A stretch of DNA of 64,000 nucleotides from Duganella sp. CF402. GTDB lineage: Bacteria > Pseudomonadota > Gammaproteobacteria > Burkholderiales > Burkholderiaceae_D. Below the pieces are notes generated by a model. It ran no database searches, was not told where the DNA came from, and saw nothing but the letters and a program-made list of their open reading frames with translations. How positions within the stretch are numbered: the stretch's first letter is position 1; each line of letters begins with the position of its first letter. A program made the translations under genes and the position numbers. The stretch covers positions 3,648,520 to 3,712,519 of the forward strand of contig NZ_FOBG01000001.1 of NCBI RefSeq assembly GCF_900109645.1, written 5' to 3'. Positions 63,962 through 64,000 of the stretch are shown here, piece after piece.

Positions 63962-64000
63962 GTAATCAGAACAGCTCCGACCAGAAGGACTCGGCCAATC
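63958..64000 (+). CDS. tnsC: start of a probable tnsC (AAA+ regulator), cut by the window
   Basis: The ATG at 63958 overlaps the tnsB stop as ATGA; 14 codons are visible (MSNQNSSDQKDSAN). No domain can be seen. The call rests on gene order alone: in Tn7-like elements tnsC follows tnsB. Confidence 0.5.
   Translation, partial: MSNQNSSDQKDSAN

Larger units (their letters stand above)
59795..64000 (+). mobile_element. Tn7-like transposon, tnsA-proximal end (element continues past the window)
   Basis: Begins with TGT at 59795 and, after 8 bases, a 22-base TnsB-type site, the same geometry as Tn7. Then come an XRE regulator, tnsA, tnsB and the start of tnsC. Base composition falls clearly at this boundary compared with the GC-rich host genes. 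The 5 bases before it (AGAAC, 59790-59794) should be the target duplication. The insertion is in front of a TetR gene, not at glmS. The other end, target selector (TniQ/TnsD type) and cargo are not in view. Confidence 0.87.

Overview
The window is high-G+C chromosomal DNA of a betaproteobacterium. Gene content and order (nadK-recN-hemH and grpE-dnaK-dnaJ together, hda/pcnB/folK/panB, NasT-type nitrate assimilation, putrescine use through glutamylation) point to Burkholderiales, most likely Oxalobacteraceae (Massilia/Duganella type). The family assignment is inference from content, not from a database search.

Layout. 1-8549: housekeeping genes: a hydrolase tail, PPi-type phosphofructokinase, purM, an AI-2E family permease, and the tight run hda / HAD phosphatase / pcnB / folK / panB. 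8546-24624: a polyamine (putrescine) catabolism and uptake region. A seven-gene minus-strand operon (puuD, puuA, spuC, aldehyde dehydrogenase, type III GS-like, a second puuA-like, HemL-like aminotransferase) is divergent from a MocR regulator plus an MFS exporter. A second block holds another puuA paralogue with potG-potH-potI. The window has four glutamine-synthetase-fold ligases but no puuB oxidase and no potF binding protein, and one ligase has lost a conserved metal-ligand Glu.

24679-38087: assimilatory nitrate/nitrite region. Operon A is narK-nirB-nirD-FAD reductase-nasA. Operon B is nrtA-nrtB-nrtC-soluble PilJ-type sensor. nasT (ANTAR antiterminator) lies just upstream of operon B. Both operons begin with the same three-part control region, visible directly in the sequence: a -24/-12 sigma54 promoter, two hexaloop hairpins of the ANTAR-RNA type (A at loop position 1, G at position 4), and an intrinsic terminator before the first start codon. 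This predicts NtrC/RpoN control of initiation by nitrogen status and NasT control of read-through by nitrate.

38201-42594: a sulfonate/taurine-type ABC transporter with a TauD-family dioxygenase, and a beta-carbonic anhydrase. A REP-like palindromic repeat has been absorbed into the 3' end of the ATPase gene. 42683-50384: dnaJ, dnaK and grpE with two sigma32 promoters, then hemH, recN, nadK. 50447-59719: mixed genes: DUF3667 protein, PQQ-type sugar dehydrogenase, gloA, UbiA-like prenyltransferase with a polytopic partner, SDR, a tolC operon with a rhodanese and a PIMT-like methyltransferase, and a TetR regulator.

59795-64000: the tnsA-proximal end of a Tn7-like transposon of visibly lower G+C. 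It shows a TGT terminus, three TnsB-type binding repeats that share an 11-nt core with the Tn7 site, an XRE regulator, a palindromic operator, tnsA, tnsB with a DD35E triad, and the first codons of a probable tnsC. The rest of the element, including target selector and cargo, lies beyond the window.
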